Shown piece by piece: positions 19,221 through 28,597 of a stretch of DNA of 64,000 bases. The stretch is from Polyangium sp. y55x31 (GTDB taxonomy: Bacteria > Myxococcota_A > Polyangia > Polyangiales > Polyangiaceae): the NCBI RefSeq assembly GCF_029946505.1, contig NZ_JARZHG010000040.1:40992-104991 (forward strand), given 5' to 3'. Numbering within the stretch: the first letter of the stretch is position 1; each line of letters starts with the position of its first letter. The notes below the pieces were generated by a model. That model did no database searches. It was given only the letters and a program-made list of their open reading frames with translations, and had not been told where the DNA came from. The position numbers were made by a program, and so were the translations under genes.

Positions 19221-21527
19221 ATGCCGCCGCCTCCTGGGCAAGACCCGTCCGCGCTCTCCTTCATGGTGCTCGCGGAGATCGCGGCCGGGGAGTCGGCGAA
19301 GGTCGATCTCTGCCGCGTGACCCACGGCCCCGCCGAGGGTCGCCTCGTCGCCGTCAAGCGTCTCCACCCACACCTCGTCAGCGATCCCGCCTTCGTCGCG
19401 CAGTTCCGCGACGAGATGTGGATGACCGCGGCGCTGCGGCATCCGAACGTGGTCGAGGTCGTGGGCTGGGGCAGCGACGATCAGGGCCTCTACCTCGCCG
19501 TCGAGCTCGTGCAGGGCGTCTCGCTCGCGCGGCTCATGAAGACGATCTTCGACACCGGCGAGGCCTTCACCGAGCGGATGGTCGTCTTCCTCGCGCGGCA
19601 GATCTGCCGCGGCCTCGGCACCGCGCACGCCCTGCGCGCGCCGAGCGGCGAGCACCTGAACCTGGTCCACCGCGATCTCACGCCCGGCAACGTGCTCTGC
19701 TCGTTCCAGGGCGACGTGAAGATCACCGACTTCGGCCTGGCCAAGGCGAAGCAACGGCTCACGAGAACGCTCACGGGCATGGTGAAAGGCCAGCTCGAGT
19801 ACATCTCCCCCGAGCAGGCCACGGGCAACAACATCGACGCGCGCGCCGACATCTTCTCGCTCGGCGTCATGCTCTTCGAGCTCTTCGCGGCGCGAAGGCC
19901 CTGGGTCGCGCCGAACGACATGGAGCTCGCGCGCCTCCTCATGACCGCGCCTCCGGCCGATCTCTTCAAGCTCCGGCCGAAGATCGATCGCGAGCTCGTC
20001 AGCATCGTGAGCAAGTGCCTCGAAAAGGATCCGAAGGCGCGCTTCCAGTCCGTCTCCGAGATCCTCGCGCGGCTCGACGAGTGGCTCAGCGCGCACGGAT
20101 ACATGGAGGACAACGAGGAGGCCCTCGGCCGCTTCGTTCGACGGAACGCGATGCGCCAGATGGCCTGGTTCGAGCGCGTGATCGCGAGCCAGACGCCCGA
20201 GGTCAAAAAGGAAAAACCCCGCCCGCCCACGTTCACCGGCAACTCGGTCGTGGCGCCGCTCCCGAGAGATCCGCCGAAGCGGAGCGATTCGCCCCCGCCC
20301 ACCGAGCGCCCGGGCACGAAACGATCGGCCGGGCTCAATGGCCCGCTGAACACCGACGCGAACGAGATCACCGAGGACACGACCGCCGAGGCCAAGGTCA
20401 CGCCGCGGCGGATCGGGACGTTGCGGAACGCGCCGCGGATCGTCGATGGGCGCGGCACGGGCGAAGGCGAGGTCGACTGGGGCGAGGAGGTCCCGACCCT
20501 CGTCAAAGGCACGCCCGAGCAGCTCGCCATGCTGCGGCAGCAGTTCAAGGGGGGCAAACCCTTCGATCCGAAGCTCGTCGCCGCCGACGTCGCCGCCGCG
20601 CGCCCCGCGCCCCCGCCCGAGGCCCCGGAAGGCAAACGCGCCCCGCAGCCGAGCTTCGCGACCGTCCTCGATGGCAAACCCCCCGCTGGACCAGGCCGTC
20701 GCGACGATCCTCCCGACAGCGAGGAGCTCGACGATCCCACCGCGCCCATCGGCGACATGCTCCGCAAGGTGCGCGCCGCGACGGCCGCGCGCGCCATGCC
20801 TCCGGCGCCGCCCGGTCAGATCGTCCCCGCCGATCCGTCCGTACCCCTGCCGCCCGTCACGGCCCGCAGCGCCGGCTCGGCGCCTCCGCCCCCGCCCACC
20901 GGCGATCCGAGCGGCGAGGATCGGCTGCGCAGCGAGGCCGAGCGGCTCTCGATCGAGGCCATGCGCCTCGCGGAGGAGGCGAAAGCCGCGTACGCCCGCG
21001 CCGAGCGGAAAGCAGCGCTCGCCAAGGCCACGAGTGACGCGGCTGCGATCGCCGCGGAGGCGCTGCGAATCGGAAAGGCGCAGAGCATCACGGACGGCCT
21101 GCGCCGGCTCGAAGTCGCGCTCGCGATGGAGCGAACCGCGCGCGCGACCGAGGGCGCCGCTGCGCAAACCGTGAGCGCGCCGCCCCCGGGGCTCGTGGCC
21201 ATGGCGCCGCCGCCGATCCCGCCGGCCGCGCAGCTCCCGGCGCTCGCCGCGCCGATGCCGTCCCCGTCGGCGCCTCCGATCGCGGGCCCTTCCATTCCGG
21301 CGCCGCCTCCGATTCCGCCCGCGCCACCCGTGCCGGGTCGCTCGGTGCCGCCGGGCGCGACGCGCCTGCCGGATCGGCACGCTTTGCCCGCGCCCGAGCT
21401 CGACGCCGATGCGTTCACCACGCGCCTCAGGCCGCGTGTGCTCGGTTTGCAGACCCCGGTGCTCGTCGCCATCGGCGTCGGTGTCGTCGTGATCCTGATC
21501 GTCGTGATCGTGATCAGCTTCTCCTGA
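19221..21527 (+). CDS. tail-anchored Ser/Thr protein kinase
   Basis: 768 residues. The kinase domain starts near the N-terminus with K46 in VAVKRL, HRDLTPGN near 150, DFGLAK near 171 and GQLEYISPEQ in the activation segment. The catalytic loop has TPGN instead of the usual KPEN, so the Lys contacting ATP phosphate is replaced by Thr, as in some active myxobacterial kinases. A long Pro/Ala-rich disordered region includes a coiled-coil-like stretch around 575-640. The protein ends in one membrane helix (746-766) with only two residues beyond. Confidence 0.92.
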   Translation: MPPPPGQDPSALSFMVLAEIAAGESAKVDLCRVTHGPAEGRLVAVKRLHPHLVSDPAFVAQFRDEMWMTAALRHPNVVEVVGWGSDDQGLYLAVELVQGVSLARLMKTIFDTGEAFTERMVVFLARQICRGLGTAHALRAPSGEHLNLVHRDLTPGNVLCSFQGDVKITDFGLAKAKQRLTRTLTGMVKGQLEYISPEQATGNNIDARADIFSLGVMLFELFAARRPWVAPNDMELARLLMTAPPADLFKLRPKIDRELVSIVSKCLEKDPKARFQSVSEILARLDEWLSAHGYMEDNEEALGRFVRRNAMRQMAWFERVIASQTPEVKKEKPRPPTFTGNSVVAPLPRDPPKRSDSPPPTERPGTKRSAGLNGPLNTDANEITEDTTAEAKVTPRRIGTLRNAPRIVDGRGTGEGEVDWGEEVPTLVKGTPEQLAMLRQQFKGGKPFDPKLVAADVAAARPAPPPEAPEGKRAPQPSFATVLDGKPPAGPGRRDDPPDSEELDDPTAPIGDMLRKVRAATAARAMPPAPPGQIVPADPSVPLPPVTARSAGSAPPPPPTGDPSGEDRLRSEAERLSIEAMRLAEEAKAAYARAERKAALAKATSDAAAIAAEALRIGKAQSITDGLRRLEVALAMERTARATEGAAAQTVSAPPPGLVAMAPPPIPPAAQLPALAAPMPSPSAPPIAGPSIPAPPPIPPAPPVPGRSVPPGATRLPDRHALPAPELDADAFTTRLRPRVLGLQTPVLVAIGVGVVVILIVVIVISFS

Positions 21528-21591
21528 CGCGCCGTGGCGCGCGCCTTCGGCGCTTGATCTCGGAAGCGGCCTTTCGCTACCGTGATCCGCG

Positions 21592-23115
21592 ATGAGCAAA
21601 GACGAAGAATGGGTCATGATTGCCCTGGACCCGAAGATGTCTCGCCGCCAGGGGATGCCGCCGCAGCTCCCCATTCCCAAGAGCGAGTTCGAGGGTCTGG
21701 CCGACAAGGGCCTGTCCATCGACAACGCCCGCAAGTGGATCAAGTCGTTCCTCAACGACTCGCCCGCGGGCAAGGATGGCAACTGGCGCAAGAAGAACAG
21801 CCAGCTCGTCTCGGCGCTGGAGGTCTTCCTCGACAAGGCGCCCTTGCTCGATCGCGCCCAGAAGGGCTTCGCCGAGAACGACTTCGAAAAGGCGCTCTCG
21901 GCGCTCAAGCGCATCGCCTCGATGGATCCCGACGATCACGCCGCGCGCCTGAACCTCGCCGCGGCGCAGACGGCCCTGCGTGATTACCCGGCCGCGCTGA
22001 AGACCTATCAGTCGCTCCGCAAGACGTTCGAGGGCGACGCGGATTATCACGTCGGCCTCGGCCAGGTCCACGCGACCATGAGCAACAAGGACGCGGCGAT
22101 CGACGAGTTCGTCCTCGCGCTCGAGGCGCAGCCCGACTGCCAGCCCGCGCTCGACGCGCTCGCCAAGCTTGGCGTCCTCGTGCCCGTCTACGAGAACCCG
22201 CGCGACGCCGCCTCGCTCACGTACGTGCGCAGCGACAAGGTCGACGAGTACCTCGCCTCCGTGTGGGACGCCGAGGCGCGCGACGCCGCGTATTTCCTCG
22301 AGCAGCTCGCGTATCACGAGCGCGAGGCCCGCCCGATCGTGGTGCTCGCGATCGCCGACCGCATCATCAAGCTCGGCGATACGGCCTCCGCCGAGCGCGG
22401 CGAGCTCGCGAAGATCGCGGCCCTGCGTGATCTCGGCCGGCGCGACGAGGCCCTCGCGGCGGCGAAAGCGTACGTCGAGAAGGCGCAGTCGGCGGGCGCA
22501 TACGTCGAGCTCGGGCGTTCGCTCGCGGCCGTTGGCAATGTCGACGAGGCGCGCGCGGCGCTCGACAAGGCGCTCGAGGCGGATCCGGGCGATCTCCTGG
22601 CGCTCCAGTATCGGTTCTGGCCTGCGGATGCGGCCACGAACATCCAGGGCGTCGCGAATGCGATCCCGGCGCTCGCGTCGTTCGCCGAGGCGCACCCGAA
22701 CGCGGTGGGCGCGTGGCGCTCGCTCGCGCGGGCGAAGATCGCCACGGGCGCGAAGGACGAGGGCATCGACCTCCTCAAGAAGGCGGTCGCGCTCCGCCCC
22801 GAGGACGACGACCTCCGCGCCGAGCTCTGGACGCACCTCGGCAACGAGAAGCGGTACCAGGAGATCGTCGAGGACGCGGGCAAGCTCGAGAACCTGGCCA
22901 AGCGCGACTGGAAGCTCCGCTGGAACGAGGCGGAGGCCTACCTCGGCCTCGAAAAGAAGATCGAGGCGCGCGGCGCGTTCTCGGCCATCAATTTCGACGA
23001 GTCGCTGCACGTCGACATCCGCAAGCGCGCCAAGCGCGCGGTGAAATCGATTGACGAGGGCCTGACCCTCGGCGGCGTGATGTCCAATCCGGAGACGCCG
23101 CCCGCGGCGACCTGA
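21592..23115 (+). CDS. tetratricopeptide repeat protein
   Basis: 507 residues built largely of TPR-like helical pairs (QKGFAENDFEKALSALKRI, ARLNLAAAQTALRDYPAALK, AYVELGRSLAAVGNVDEARA). It has no signal peptide or membrane segment, so it is probably a cytoplasmic scaffold. It follows the tail-anchored kinase with about 65 bp between, in the same direction, and ends at a strong terminator, so it may be a partner or substrate of that kinase (inference). Confidence 0.85.
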   Translation: MSKDEEWVMIALDPKMSRRQGMPPQLPIPKSEFEGLADKGLSIDNARKWIKSFLNDSPAGKDGNWRKKNSQLVSALEVFLDKAPLLDRAQKGFAENDFEKALSALKRIASMDPDDHAARLNLAAAQTALRDYPAALKTYQSLRKTFEGDADYHVGLGQVHATMSNKDAAIDEFVLALEAQPDCQPALDALAKLGVLVPVYENPRDAASLTYVRSDKVDEYLASVWDAEARDAAYFLEQLAYHEREARPIVVLAIADRIIKLGDTASAERGELAKIAALRDLGRRDEALAAAKAYVEKAQSAGAYVELGRSLAAVGNVDEARAALDKALEADPGDLLALQYRFWPADAATNIQGVANAIPALASFAEAHPNAVGAWRSLARAKIATGAKDEGIDLLKKAVALRPEDDDLRAELWTHLGNEKRYQEIVEDAGKLENLAKRDWKLRWNEAEAYLGLEKKIEARGAFSAINFDESLHVDIRKRAKRAVKSIDEGLTLGGVMSNPETPPAAT

Positions 23116-23133
23116 TTCTCGGCGCGAATAAGT

Positions 23134-23178
23134 AAAAGGCGCGAGCCCCGCGAAAAGGGCCCGCGCCTTTTTCTTTTT
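23134..23178 (+). terminator. rho-independent terminator
   Basis: AAAAGGCGCG-A-GCCC pairs with GGGC-C-CGCGCCTTTT and is followed by further T residues. It closes the kinase/TPR transcription unit. Confidence 0.85.
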
Positions 23179-23197
23179 GTTTCCGCTTCGACGCGAA

Positions 23198-23674
23198 TCA
23201 CTTGAGCGGCGTCGTCTCTTCGGTCGTCACCGACCCGTAGAGCCCCCCCACGATCGCGCCGAACGCGAGGTGCGCGGCCACGAACGCGAGGATCCCGAGC
23301 CCGCCGTACTTCGACATGAAGAAGCCCGGCGCGGGCACGATCTCCGGCACGAGCGGGTGCATCACGCCGAGCAGGCCCACGAAGATGCCCGCGAGCGCGA
23401 GGTGCACGAGCGAGACCTGGAGGCCCGTCGCGATGCCTGCGCGCCGCGTGATGGTCTCGAACACGGCGCCGTAGGCGATGCCGATGAGACCGGATATCAG
23501 GATGGTCACGAGGAATCCGACGAGCCACGCCATGCTGCTCGGCGCATTGCCGGGGAGCGTGCCGAGCATCTGCGCGATGTCCGCCGACGCGCCGGCCGCG
23601 CGCGCGGCCGTCATGATCAGCGTCATTGCGGCGCCGCCGACGATCCCTGCGAAAAACGCTTTTCCGACCTTCAT
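23198..23674 (-). CDS. small integral membrane protein (four helices)
   Basis: 158 residues with about four hydrophobic helices: near 7-25, 50-72, 85-105 and 125-148. It looks like a DUF6789/DUF1440-type membrane protein, but family assignment is uncertain. A strong AAGGAGGGAGG precedes ATG 23674, which decides this start over the longer frame. No catalytic motifs are visible. Confidence 0.8.
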   Translation of the reverse strand: MKVGKAFFAGIVGGAAMTLIMTAARAAGASADIAQMLGTLPGNAPSSMAWLVGFLVTILISGLIGIAYGAVFETITRRAGIATGLQVSLVHLALAGIFVGLLGVMHPLVPEIVPAPGFFMSKYGGLGILAFVAAHLAFGAIVGGLYGSVTTEETTPLK

Positions 23675-23950
23675 GGCCTCCCTCCTTTTCCCGTTCGGGG
23701 GCGCGGATCGGGTGAGCCGAGAGGCGGCCGAACGGGCGTCCCCGAGCATCCCAGGGCAAACCGAATGCCAGGCGGCCTCGTCCGCGCGCGGGAAGGCCAT
23801 TCCCGATATCAATCGGGAAGAGCGGAGGAGGACGAAGGAAATGGGAGAGGAGGCGGGAATCGCCGGGATGTCACGAGGATTGTCCGTGCGTGGTGGACGC
23901 ACGTGGGCAGGACGAGCGCACCGCGCCCTGGCGGGGCGGGCGCGCCTCGC

Positions 23951-24700
23951 TCAATCGGCGTGGCAAGCGGTGTGCGCGCTCGCGCAGAACTCGGCGATGC
24001 AATCGTCGCAGGTGGCTTCGACCGAGAAGCCGGAGCACAGGGTCACCTGGCAGACGTCGGCGCACGTGCCGCTACACCCGCACTCGTAGTAAGCCGAGAA
24101 GAGGGAGAGCGACGCGTCGCAGACCGGGCCCGAGGTCGGGCTCAGCGCGTAGTCGTAGCAGGCCTGGCAGGTTTGAGCGGGGCAATCGAGCGGATCGGAG
24201 CCCTCCGCGCAGAGCCCGGAGCCCTCGGGTTCGTCGCAGAACCCGTCGCCGGCCGAGGGACAGGTCGGGATCGCGCAATCCGCCGTGTCGGATCCCGAGG
24301 CGCAGAGGCCGTCGCCCTTCGGCGCGGGCTCATTGCAGACGCCGTTGTTCACGAGGTTGCAGGTCGGCGCCGGGTTCAGGCACGAGCCGAGATCGCTCTC
24401 CTCGGCGAAACACACCGACTCGTCGTAATCGCCGTCGGAGCAGGCGGCGTCGTTCGTCAGGCAGGTGAGGTAGGTCGAGTATTCGTCCTTGCAATCGGCG
24501 TCCGCGGCCTCGTCCTTCTCGTTGACCTTGTCGTCGAGGCACGACGCCCGCTCCTCGTCCGTGCACTTGTTGCAATCGCAGCGCTGATTGCAGTATTTTT
24601 CCTCGGGGGTCTGGGGATCCTCCCCGCTGCAGGCGGCGAACAGCGACGCGGCCGCCAAAAAAAGCAGGGTCATGCCTCTGGCCATGCGCTCGTGGGTCAT
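23951..24700 (-). CDS. cysteine-rich lipoprotein
   Basis: 249 residues with a signal peptide and lipobox (SLFAAC, about residue 24). The mature part is acidic and holds roughly 30 cysteines, many in repeated units such as NNGVCNEPAPKGDGLCASGSDTADC and a near copy (AGDGFCDEPEGSGLCAEG). These repeats resemble myxobacterial disulfide-rich surface domains. Function is unknown. ATG 24700 has GGAG upstream and leaves a normal signal peptide. Confidence 0.85.
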   Translation of the reverse strand: MTHERMARGMTLLFLAAASLFAACSGEDPQTPEEKYCNQRCDCNKCTDEERASCLDDKVNEKDEAADADCKDEYSTYLTCLTNDAACSDGDYDESVCFAEESDLGSCLNPAPTCNLVNNGVCNEPAPKGDGLCASGSDTADCAIPTCPSAGDGFCDEPEGSGLCAEGSDPLDCPAQTCQACYDYALSPTSGPVCDASLSLFSAYYECGCSGTCADVCQVTLCSGFSVEATCDDCIAEFCASAHTACHAD

Positions 24701-24863
24701 TGATGCTCCGGCGAATGGGTTGGGGGCGCCGCGCGCCGGCGCCGCGAAAGAAAGGTGCGGCCTTCGCGTGCTGGCGGAGACCTTTGTGAACGCTATCACG
24801 GCCCCCGCCGCGCGTCCAGGGCGGCAGGGTCCTTCCTCGTTCGTTCGGAGAATCGCGCGCCCT

Positions 24864-26282
24864 TCAGCGCCTCGACGCCGGCTCGGGCAGGGCCGCCTTC
24901 GGGCTGGTTTCCGTGATGAGCCGCGCGCCGCGCTCGTACGTCAGGTAGGAAAAGGCCCAATCGAAGAGCACGAGGAACCGATTCCGGAACCCGATCAGGA
25001 AAAATACGTGAATCAGGAGCCACGCGAGCCACGCGACGAAACCCGAGAGCTCGAGGCGCCCGAAGTCCGCGACCGCCGCGTTCCGCCCGATCGTCGCGAG
25101 CGTACCCTTGTCGAGGTACCGGAACGGCTGCCGCTCCTGGCCCTGGATCGACCGTACGATGTTCTTCGCGGTATGGCGCGCCTCCTGGATCGCCGCGGGC
25201 GCGAGGCCCGGCACGGGCGATCCGTCCTGCTCCAGCGCGGCGAGGTCGCCGATCACGAAGACCTCCGGGTGCCCGGGCACCGACAGATCCGGCGCGACCT
25301 TCACCCGCCCGGCGCGATCGAGCGGTGCGCCGAGGACCTGCCCGAGCGGCGAGGCTTTCACGCCCGCGGCCCAGAGCACGGTCTTCGCGGCGATACGCTC
25401 CTCGCCAACCAGCACCCCTTCCGGGTCGATCTCCGTCACCTTCGCGTTCGTGCGCACCTCCACCCCGAGCCGCTGGAGCTGCCGCCCCGCGCGCGCCGAG
25501 AGCAGCGCCGAATACGTCGGCAGCACGCGATCGAGCCCCTCGACGAGCACGATGCGCGCGGCCGTCGGATCGATCACCCGGAAGTCGTTTGCCACGGTAT
25601 GGTGAGCGACCTCGGCCAGCGTCCCGGCGAGCTCCACGCCCGTCGGCCCTCCGCCCACGATCACGAACGTCAGCCATGCGGCGCGCTCCTCCTGGGTAGG
25701 CGCGCAGCACTCGGCCCTCTCGAATGCGAGCAGCACGCGGCGCCGGATTTCCAGCGCGTCCTCGAGGCTCTTCAGCCCCGGGGCCAGGGGCGCCCATTCT
25801 TCGTGTCCGAAATAGGAGTGGCTCGCGCCGGTCGCGAGGATCAGGTAATCGTATCCGAACGTCCCGGCCGACGAGGTCACCGTTCGTTCTTTGGGATCGA
25901 TCCCCGTGACCTCGGCGAGGAGCACCCGCGTGTTTCGTTGATCGCGCAGCACGCGCCGGATCGGCGCGGCGATCTCGGCGGGATTCAGCCCTGCGGTCGC
26001 GACCTGATAAAGAAGCGGCTGGAAGAGGTGGTGGTTCTTGCGGTCGAGCAGGGTGATGCGCACGGGCGCGTGGCGGAGCGCCTTGGCGGCGTAGAGCCCG
26101 CCGAAGCCGCCGCCCACGATGACCACGTGGGGCAGGTGCAGCGGCTCCTTGCGTGATTTCGGGGTGCGGCCCGGCTCGCCGAACGTGATGGGGCTCCCGC
26201 GTTCGTCCGCGCGGCGCTGTGCGATTCGCGCGCTGCGCGGCGTTTGCTCCGGCCTCCTCGCTCGCCCCATCGGACCTTTCAT
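24864..26282 (-). CDS. ndh: type II NADH dehydrogenase (NDH-2)
   Basis: Oxidises NADH and reduces quinone without proton pumping, peripheral on the membrane. Two dinucleotide-binding motifs are visible (VVIVGGGFGGLYAAKAL for FAD and FVIVGGGPTGVELAGTL for NADH), plus the FAD motif VFVIGDLAAL and QPLLYQVATAGLNP. A hydrophobic segment near the C-terminus (LAWLLIHVFFLIGF) suits membrane docking. About 45 residues precede the first motif if ATG 26282 is used; ATG 26270 is an alternative, and the true start may be further in. Confidence 0.9.
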   Translation of the reverse strand: MKGPMGRARRPEQTPRSARIAQRRADERGSPITFGEPGRTPKSRKEPLHLPHVVIVGGGFGGLYAAKALRHAPVRITLLDRKNHHLFQPLLYQVATAGLNPAEIAAPIRRVLRDQRNTRVLLAEVTGIDPKERTVTSSAGTFGYDYLILATGASHSYFGHEEWAPLAPGLKSLEDALEIRRRVLLAFERAECCAPTQEERAAWLTFVIVGGGPTGVELAGTLAEVAHHTVANDFRVIDPTAARIVLVEGLDRVLPTYSALLSARAGRQLQRLGVEVRTNAKVTEIDPEGVLVGEERIAAKTVLWAAGVKASPLGQVLGAPLDRAGRVKVAPDLSVPGHPEVFVIGDLAALEQDGSPVPGLAPAAIQEARHTAKNIVRSIQGQERQPFRYLDKGTLATIGRNAAVADFGRLELSGFVAWLAWLLIHVFFLIGFRNRFLVLFDWAFSYLTYERGARLITETSPKAALPEPASRR

Positions 26283-26356
26283 GCCCGGGCCGATGCAATC
26301 GTCGGTCCAGGCGCGGAGGCCTTGTGGCGCGAGCGAGCGTCCGGAGCTGCGTCGCC

Positions 26357-26857
26357 TCAGAAATGCGTCTTGATCCAGTCGTTCATGAAGACGGCGCTGT
26401 CGTCCCAGCCTTCGCGGAGCTGCTTTTCGGCCGAGCTCTCGATGAGGCCTCCGATGCCGAAGACCTTGGCCTCGATGACGAGCTCGGCGACGCGGCGGAC
26501 CTTGTTCTCGCCGACGCGCTCGATGCGCATCGTGCCTTCGTTTCGCAGCTTGTCGGCCATGCTGCCGGGGGTCATCTTCCACGACCAGACCTTGGTCTTC
26601 TTGTCGAGCCGGCCTTCCTCCGTGTAGCTGAAGTTCGAGCCGAGCACCTTGGCCACGGGGCCGGGCACGCTCATCTTCGGCGTCCCGGCGACCTTGCGGG
26701 TGGTTTCGGTCTCGCTGTCGCGCTGGTCGAGGATGCGGAAGTCGGGGAAGCCGAGGCGGCCCTTGTAGAGCTTCTCGTTGAATTCCTTGTCGAAGAAGAC
26801 CTTCCAGAACGTCTCTTCGTTGCCGTTGATCTCGTGCGTGATGGTGAACTTGCCCAT
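26357..26857 (-). CDS. DUF2505 family protein (SRPBCC-like)
   Basis: 166 residues starting MGKFTITHEINGNEETFWK, typical of DUF2505, a helix-grip (START/SRPBCC-like) fold that usually binds hydrophobic ligands. No signal peptide. AGGAG lies 7 nt before ATG 26857. The role is unknown. It is 75 bp upstream of the NDH-2 gene in the same direction and may share its mRNA. Confidence 0.88.
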   Translation of the reverse strand: MGKFTITHEINGNEETFWKVFFDKEFNEKLYKGRLGFPDFRILDQRDSETETTRKVAGTPKMSVPGPVAKVLGSNFSYTEEGRLDKKTKVWSWKMTPGSMADKLRNEGTMRIERVGENKVRRVAELVIEAKVFGIGGLIESSAEKQLREGWDDSAVFMNDWIKTHF

Positions 26858-27141
26858 GACGTCTCCTGGTATCCGCCCGGGGCCGGGCTCGGAAGGGCGG
26901 CGACTCTACCAGCGAGGCCCGTCGATCCATAGCCTTCCGGTGACGGCAGTTTGCTGCGCTGTCCGGGGCGGTCTCCGCCCGTGGCATCCGCGATGCAGAG
27001 CGTCATGGGGCCTCGGCTCGGGTGCGCATCACGTGCTCGGTGCGTGTCCGGGGCGGGGGCTCGAAAGAAAATGAGATAAGCGGGAACTTTTTTGTTGCAA
27101 AGTCGATCCCAGACGAGTATTTCTCGCCCGAGAGTTTCCAC

Positions 27142-27333
27142 ATGTTGATCCGCCCTGCGACCGAACGGAACCACGAACGAGCCAAGCTGATGGCAGCGGG
27201 CGTCGTGTGCGTGGCCTTCGATCGGCTGCAGAGTGCGGGACAATTCGCGCCCAAGTCCGGCAAAACCGAGTGGTTCCGCGCGTATACGCTTCGTGATTCG
27301 CGGCAGCTCGGCAACCCGGAGGAGGGCACCTAG
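27142..27333 (+). CDS. small hypothetical protein before the tRNA island
   Basis: 63 residues (MLIRPATERNHERAKLMAAG...), basic and without known domain. Coding status is tentative: no clear ribosome-binding site, but the frame stays open to a stop just before a terminator of the same type as those closing the two mini-protein genes downstream. The sequence immediately upstream (27060-27120) is AT-rich, including TTGTTG-18-AGTATT, and may be its promoter. Confidence 0.35.
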   Translation: MLIRPATERNHERAKLMAAGVVCVAFDRLQSAGQFAPKSGKTEWFRAYTLRDSRQLGNPEEGT

Positions 27334-27364
27334 GCGGTAGAGCAAGCGTCATTCTGACGACTGC

Positions 27365-27404
27365 GAAGGCCGCCTCGGGAGATCCCAGGCGGCCTTCGGC
27401 GTTT
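27365..27404 (+). terminator. terminator of small gene, island type
   Basis: GAAGGCCGCCT at 27365-27375 pairs perfectly with 27387-27397, followed by GGCGTTTT. The same GGCCGCC/GGCGGCC design recurs at 28413 and 28871. Confidence 0.75.
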
Positions 27405-27734
27405 TAGGCCTCCTCCTCGGCGATTTTTGCGTCGTGGGGGTGGTGGAAGGGGAGCGTTTGTCCTCGAATGGGCCCTCTTTTTGGGGGCCTTTGCGGGGAG
27501 AGGTGTATCGAGCGGAGCTTTCTTGGGTCCTTTGTGTCTCGCGGGGCGGGGCGTGGGGCCTTCCTGGGCTTCGTGTTGAAGATCGATCGTGAGGGCGCGT
27601 GACGCGCTCCGGGGCAGGCGTGTATCGATTGCATTCGCGTCGATTGCGCGCGCGTGTCGGGGCCGTGGTGTGTCCTCGGTGGGGGATTGCATCGACGTGG
27701 ATGCGATGACGCCCGAGGTGTATTCGCAGTACGC
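27405..27734. other. G/T-rich spacer leading into the tRNA island
   Basis: About 330 bp without a credible gene. The + strand is strikingly G/T-rich, so the minus strand stays open as an Arg/Pro/Lys-rich frame that looks non-coding. A hairpin with GGGCC near 27475 and the promoter for the first tRNA presumably lie here. Confidence 0.4.
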
Positions 27735-27807
27735 GGATCCGTAGTCTCAATGGTAGAGCAGCCGCCTTTTAAGCGGAAGTGTGGAGGTTCGAGTCCTCCC
27801 GGATCCA
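27735..27807 (+). tRNA. tRNA-Lys(TTT)
   Basis: Acceptor GGATCCG pairs with CGGATCC; anticodon loop CTTTTAA gives TTT; T arm GGAGG-TTCGAGT-CCTCC. The D arm carries an extra T (GTCTCAATGG) compared with the near-identical tRNAs downstream. No CCA is encoded. Confidence 0.88.
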
Positions 27808-27869
27808 CCTCCTTATATAGAGAGAAAGTTCGGTGGTTCATTTCGAGGCGAACGGGGTTGGAAAGATGC

Positions 27870-27938
27870 GAAAATAAAATCGACGAGCCATCAAAACATT
27901 TCCTTGCCTCGAACGTCGAAATGGATGTACAACGAAAC
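27870..27938 (+). repeat. AT-rich post-tRNA repeat, copy A
   Basis: This block contains GAAAATAAAATCGACG and GAACGTCGAAATG, shared with 28122-28194 and 28598-28663. All three follow a tRNA by 20-80 bp. The sharp drop in GC suggests a promoter or leader role. Confidence 0.6.
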
Positions 27939-28023
27939 GCGAGGGGACGGGGAAGGGGCAGGCGGCAGGGGGAGTGCGCTCCGCGTGAGCGCGCGGGATG
28001 AGCTCTCTCGCAGGCTGCCGAGC

Positions 28024-28099
28024 GGATCCGTAGCTCAATGGGCAGAGCGCCCGCCTTTGAAGCGGAAGCGTGGAGGTTCGAGACCTCCCGGATCCTCCA
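28024..28099 (+). tRNA. tRNA-Gln(TTG)
   Basis: Acceptor GGATCCG/CGGATCC, D arm GCTC/GAGC, anticodon stem CCGC/GCGG with loop CTTTGAA (TTG), T arm GGAGG-TTCGAGA-CCTCC. The discriminator T and CCA are encoded. Confidence 0.92.
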
Positions 28100-28121
28100 T
28101 GGCTGCGTGAATGCGTGGCTG

Positions 28122-28194
28122 ATGAAGTGACGAAAATATAATCGACGGGTCGACGAATAAAATGGTTGACCGAACGTCGAAATGAATGTAGAGA
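28122..28194 (+). repeat. AT-rich post-tRNA repeat, copy B
   Basis: Copy with GAAAATATAATCGACGG and CCGAACGTCGAAATGAA. It lies between tRNA-Gln(TTG) and the first mini-protein gene. Confidence 0.65.
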
Positions 28195-28208
28195 AGCCGG
28201 GCGAGGGA

Positions 28209-28385
28209 ATGACGATGGGCAAGCATCTGTATCTCGAGAGCACGAAGGGCGACGCCGGCGAGCTGCCGGGCGCAGGCCTTTCCGGGTTCTCGGGCCTGCA
28301 GAGCCCTTCGCGCGATCAGGCGGCGAGCGAATCGTGCTCGACGGCGAATCGTGGTCTCGAGCCTCTCGATACGGGTGGATCTTAG
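28209..28385 (+). CDS. island mini-protein, copy 1 (58 aa)
   Basis: A 58-residue product beginning MTMGKHLYLE and ending RGLEPLDTGGS. A second copy (28679-28843) shares MGKHL, KG-AGELPGA, SPSR, AA-ES and RGLEPLDTGGS while differing elsewhere and in length. That is the pattern expected of selected protein sequence. GAGGGA precedes the ATG; an upstream in-frame ATG at 28182 would extend it. A terminator follows. No domain recognised; soluble, Gly/Ser/Leu-rich. Confidence 0.65.
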   Translation: MTMGKHLYLESTKGDAGELPGAGLSGFSGLQSPSRDQAASESCSTANRGLEPLDTGGS

Positions 28386-28412
28386 GATCGTCACGGTGTG
28401 ACGTGTCCGAGG

Positions 28413-28449
28413 AGGCCGCCCGGGAAACCTGGCGGCCTTCGTCGTTTTT
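28413..28449 (+). terminator. terminator after mini-protein copy 1
   Basis: AGGCCGCC pairs with GGCGGCCT across a 10-nt loop and is followed by TCGTCGTTTTT. Confidence 0.75.
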
Positions 28450-28490
28450 GCGCATCGAGCGCGACGGCGTGGACGCGGGGGCGTGGTTTT

Positions 28491-28566
28491 GGATCCGTAG
28501 CTCAATGGGCAGAGCGTCCGCTTCTGAAGCGGAAGCGTGGAGGTTCGAGGCCTCCCGGATCCTCCA
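28491..28566 (+). tRNA. tRNA-Gln(CTG)
   Basis: Almost identical to tRNA-Gln(TTG) at 28024 but with anticodon loop TTCTGAA (CTG). Acceptor GGATCCG/CGGATCC; discriminator T and CCA encoded. Probably arose with its downstream block by tandem duplication. Confidence 0.92.
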
Positions 28567-28597
28567 TCTGCCGAATGCGATCGTGATGGCGGCAGAC

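Noticed and set aside
18534..21914. 1126-residue minus-strand frame opposite the kinase and TPR genes
   Set aside because: Covers two genes with clear kinase and TPR motifs; composition is that of a GC-bias shadow.
27336..27378. Degenerate tRNA 5' half (GGCGGTAGAGCA followed by a short hairpin)
   Set aside because: The loop is 3 nt, no T arm follows, and the 3' part overlaps a terminator hairpin.
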